This document shows positions 5,446-5,527 of a DNA stretch of 5,527 bases, piece after piece. Both the position numbers and the translations under genes were made by a program. Numbering within the stretch: position 1 is the first letter of the stretch; the number at the start of each line of letters is the position of its first letter. The stretch spans positions 1-5,527 of the forward strand of contig JAFGNQ010000448.1 in assembly GCA_016926925.1 (NCBI GenBank). The letters run 5' to 3'. The DNA is from Candidatus Aminicenantota bacterium (GTDB lineage: Bacteria; Acidobacteriota; Aminicenantia; Aminicenantales; Aminicenantaceae). A model generated the notes under the pieces. The model was not told where the DNA came from. It did not search any database and saw nothing but the letters and a program-made list of their open reading frames with translations.

Positions 5446-5527
5446 CCTTCCAGGCGAGCCGATCTTGGCACATCGGCTTCCTCACAACCCATTCGACGTA
5501 GTCCACTACAGTCTCATGGGCTGCTTC
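5420..5527 (-). CDS. Possible C-terminal end of a minus-strand gene (partial)
   Basis: On the minus strand one frame is open from the window edge (first base 5527) for 35 codons to a TAA at 5422-5420. It ends in a charged peptide, WKVKTDEDMN, and contains the stretch VVDYVEWVVRKP. The composition is protein-like, but 35 codons can be open by chance, no domain is recognisable, and the same bases form the two hairpins described separately. It would converge on htpX. Treat it as a candidate only. Confidence 0.2.
   Translation of the reverse strand, partial: EAAHETVVDYVEWVVRKPMCQDRLAWKVKTDEDMN
5457..5524 (-). repeat. Paired hairpins at the window edge: structured repeat or small RNA
   Basis: Two hairpins lie side by side. 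The smaller has perfect 7-bp arms AGCCGAT (5457-5463) and ATCGGCT (5472-5478) around an eight-base loop. The larger spans 5484-5524. On the minus strand it reads as a 9-bp outer stem (GCAGCCCAT with ATGGGTTGT, including two G-U pairs), a tandem G-A internal loop, GAC/GTC, one bulged base, and GTAGT/ACTAC at the tip. On the plus strand the wobble pairs become A-C mismatches and the G-A loop becomes T-C, so the minus strand is the likelier RNA. No named RNA family is recognised. A palindromic interspersed repeat is an equal possibility, and the element may continue past 5527. Confidence 0.5.

Overview
The window looks like ordinary bacterial chromosome. It holds five complete genes, strong AGGAGG-type ribosome binding sites, sigma70-like promoter elements, and no tRNA, rRNA, CRISPR array or recognisable transposase. 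Base composition looks moderate and even across the genes. The citrate synthase follows the mitochondrial (eukaryote-like) branch of the family. In bacteria this form is best known from Geobacter and relatives, and may occur in other anaerobe lineages. The source is therefore plausibly an anaerobic bacterium of the Desulfobacterota/Desulfuromonadales or Acidobacteriota (Aminicenantes-like) type. That placement is an inference from gene style and is not proven.

Layout. 21-1049 (+): a short homoserine dehydrogenase without an ACT domain. 1221-2087 (+): an M55-family D-aminopeptidase that carries an N-terminal signal peptide, so it probably acts outside the cytoplasm. 2222-2259: a perfect 15-bp hairpin followed by a T-run, which serves the two convergent genes on either side. 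2282-3583 (-): citrate synthase, with a near-consensus promoter (TTGACA, 17 bp, TATATT) and a 9-bp inverted repeat over its -10/start region. 3584-3898: divergent intergenic region. 3899-4453 (+) and 4481-5374 (+): lemA and htpX, a membrane-anchored LemA protein and a membrane zinc protease, 27 bp apart in the same reading frame.

Function. The genes split into three units. The first joins aspartate-family amino-acid synthesis (homoserine) with an exported D-amino-acid peptidase; their functional link is weak and may be only co-transcription. The second is the entry enzyme of the citric acid cycle as its own transcription unit. The third is a probable membrane-protein quality-control pair.

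The least explained part is the right edge (about 5388-5527). It contains three nested or adjacent inverted repeats. The outermost visible hairpin (5484-5524) keeps G-U wobbles and a tandem G-A internal loop only when read on the minus strand. The same stretch is also open as the last 35 codons of a minus-strand reading frame. It is either the edge of a structured repeat or small RNA, or the tail of a gene running in from the right; the window ends too soon to decide.
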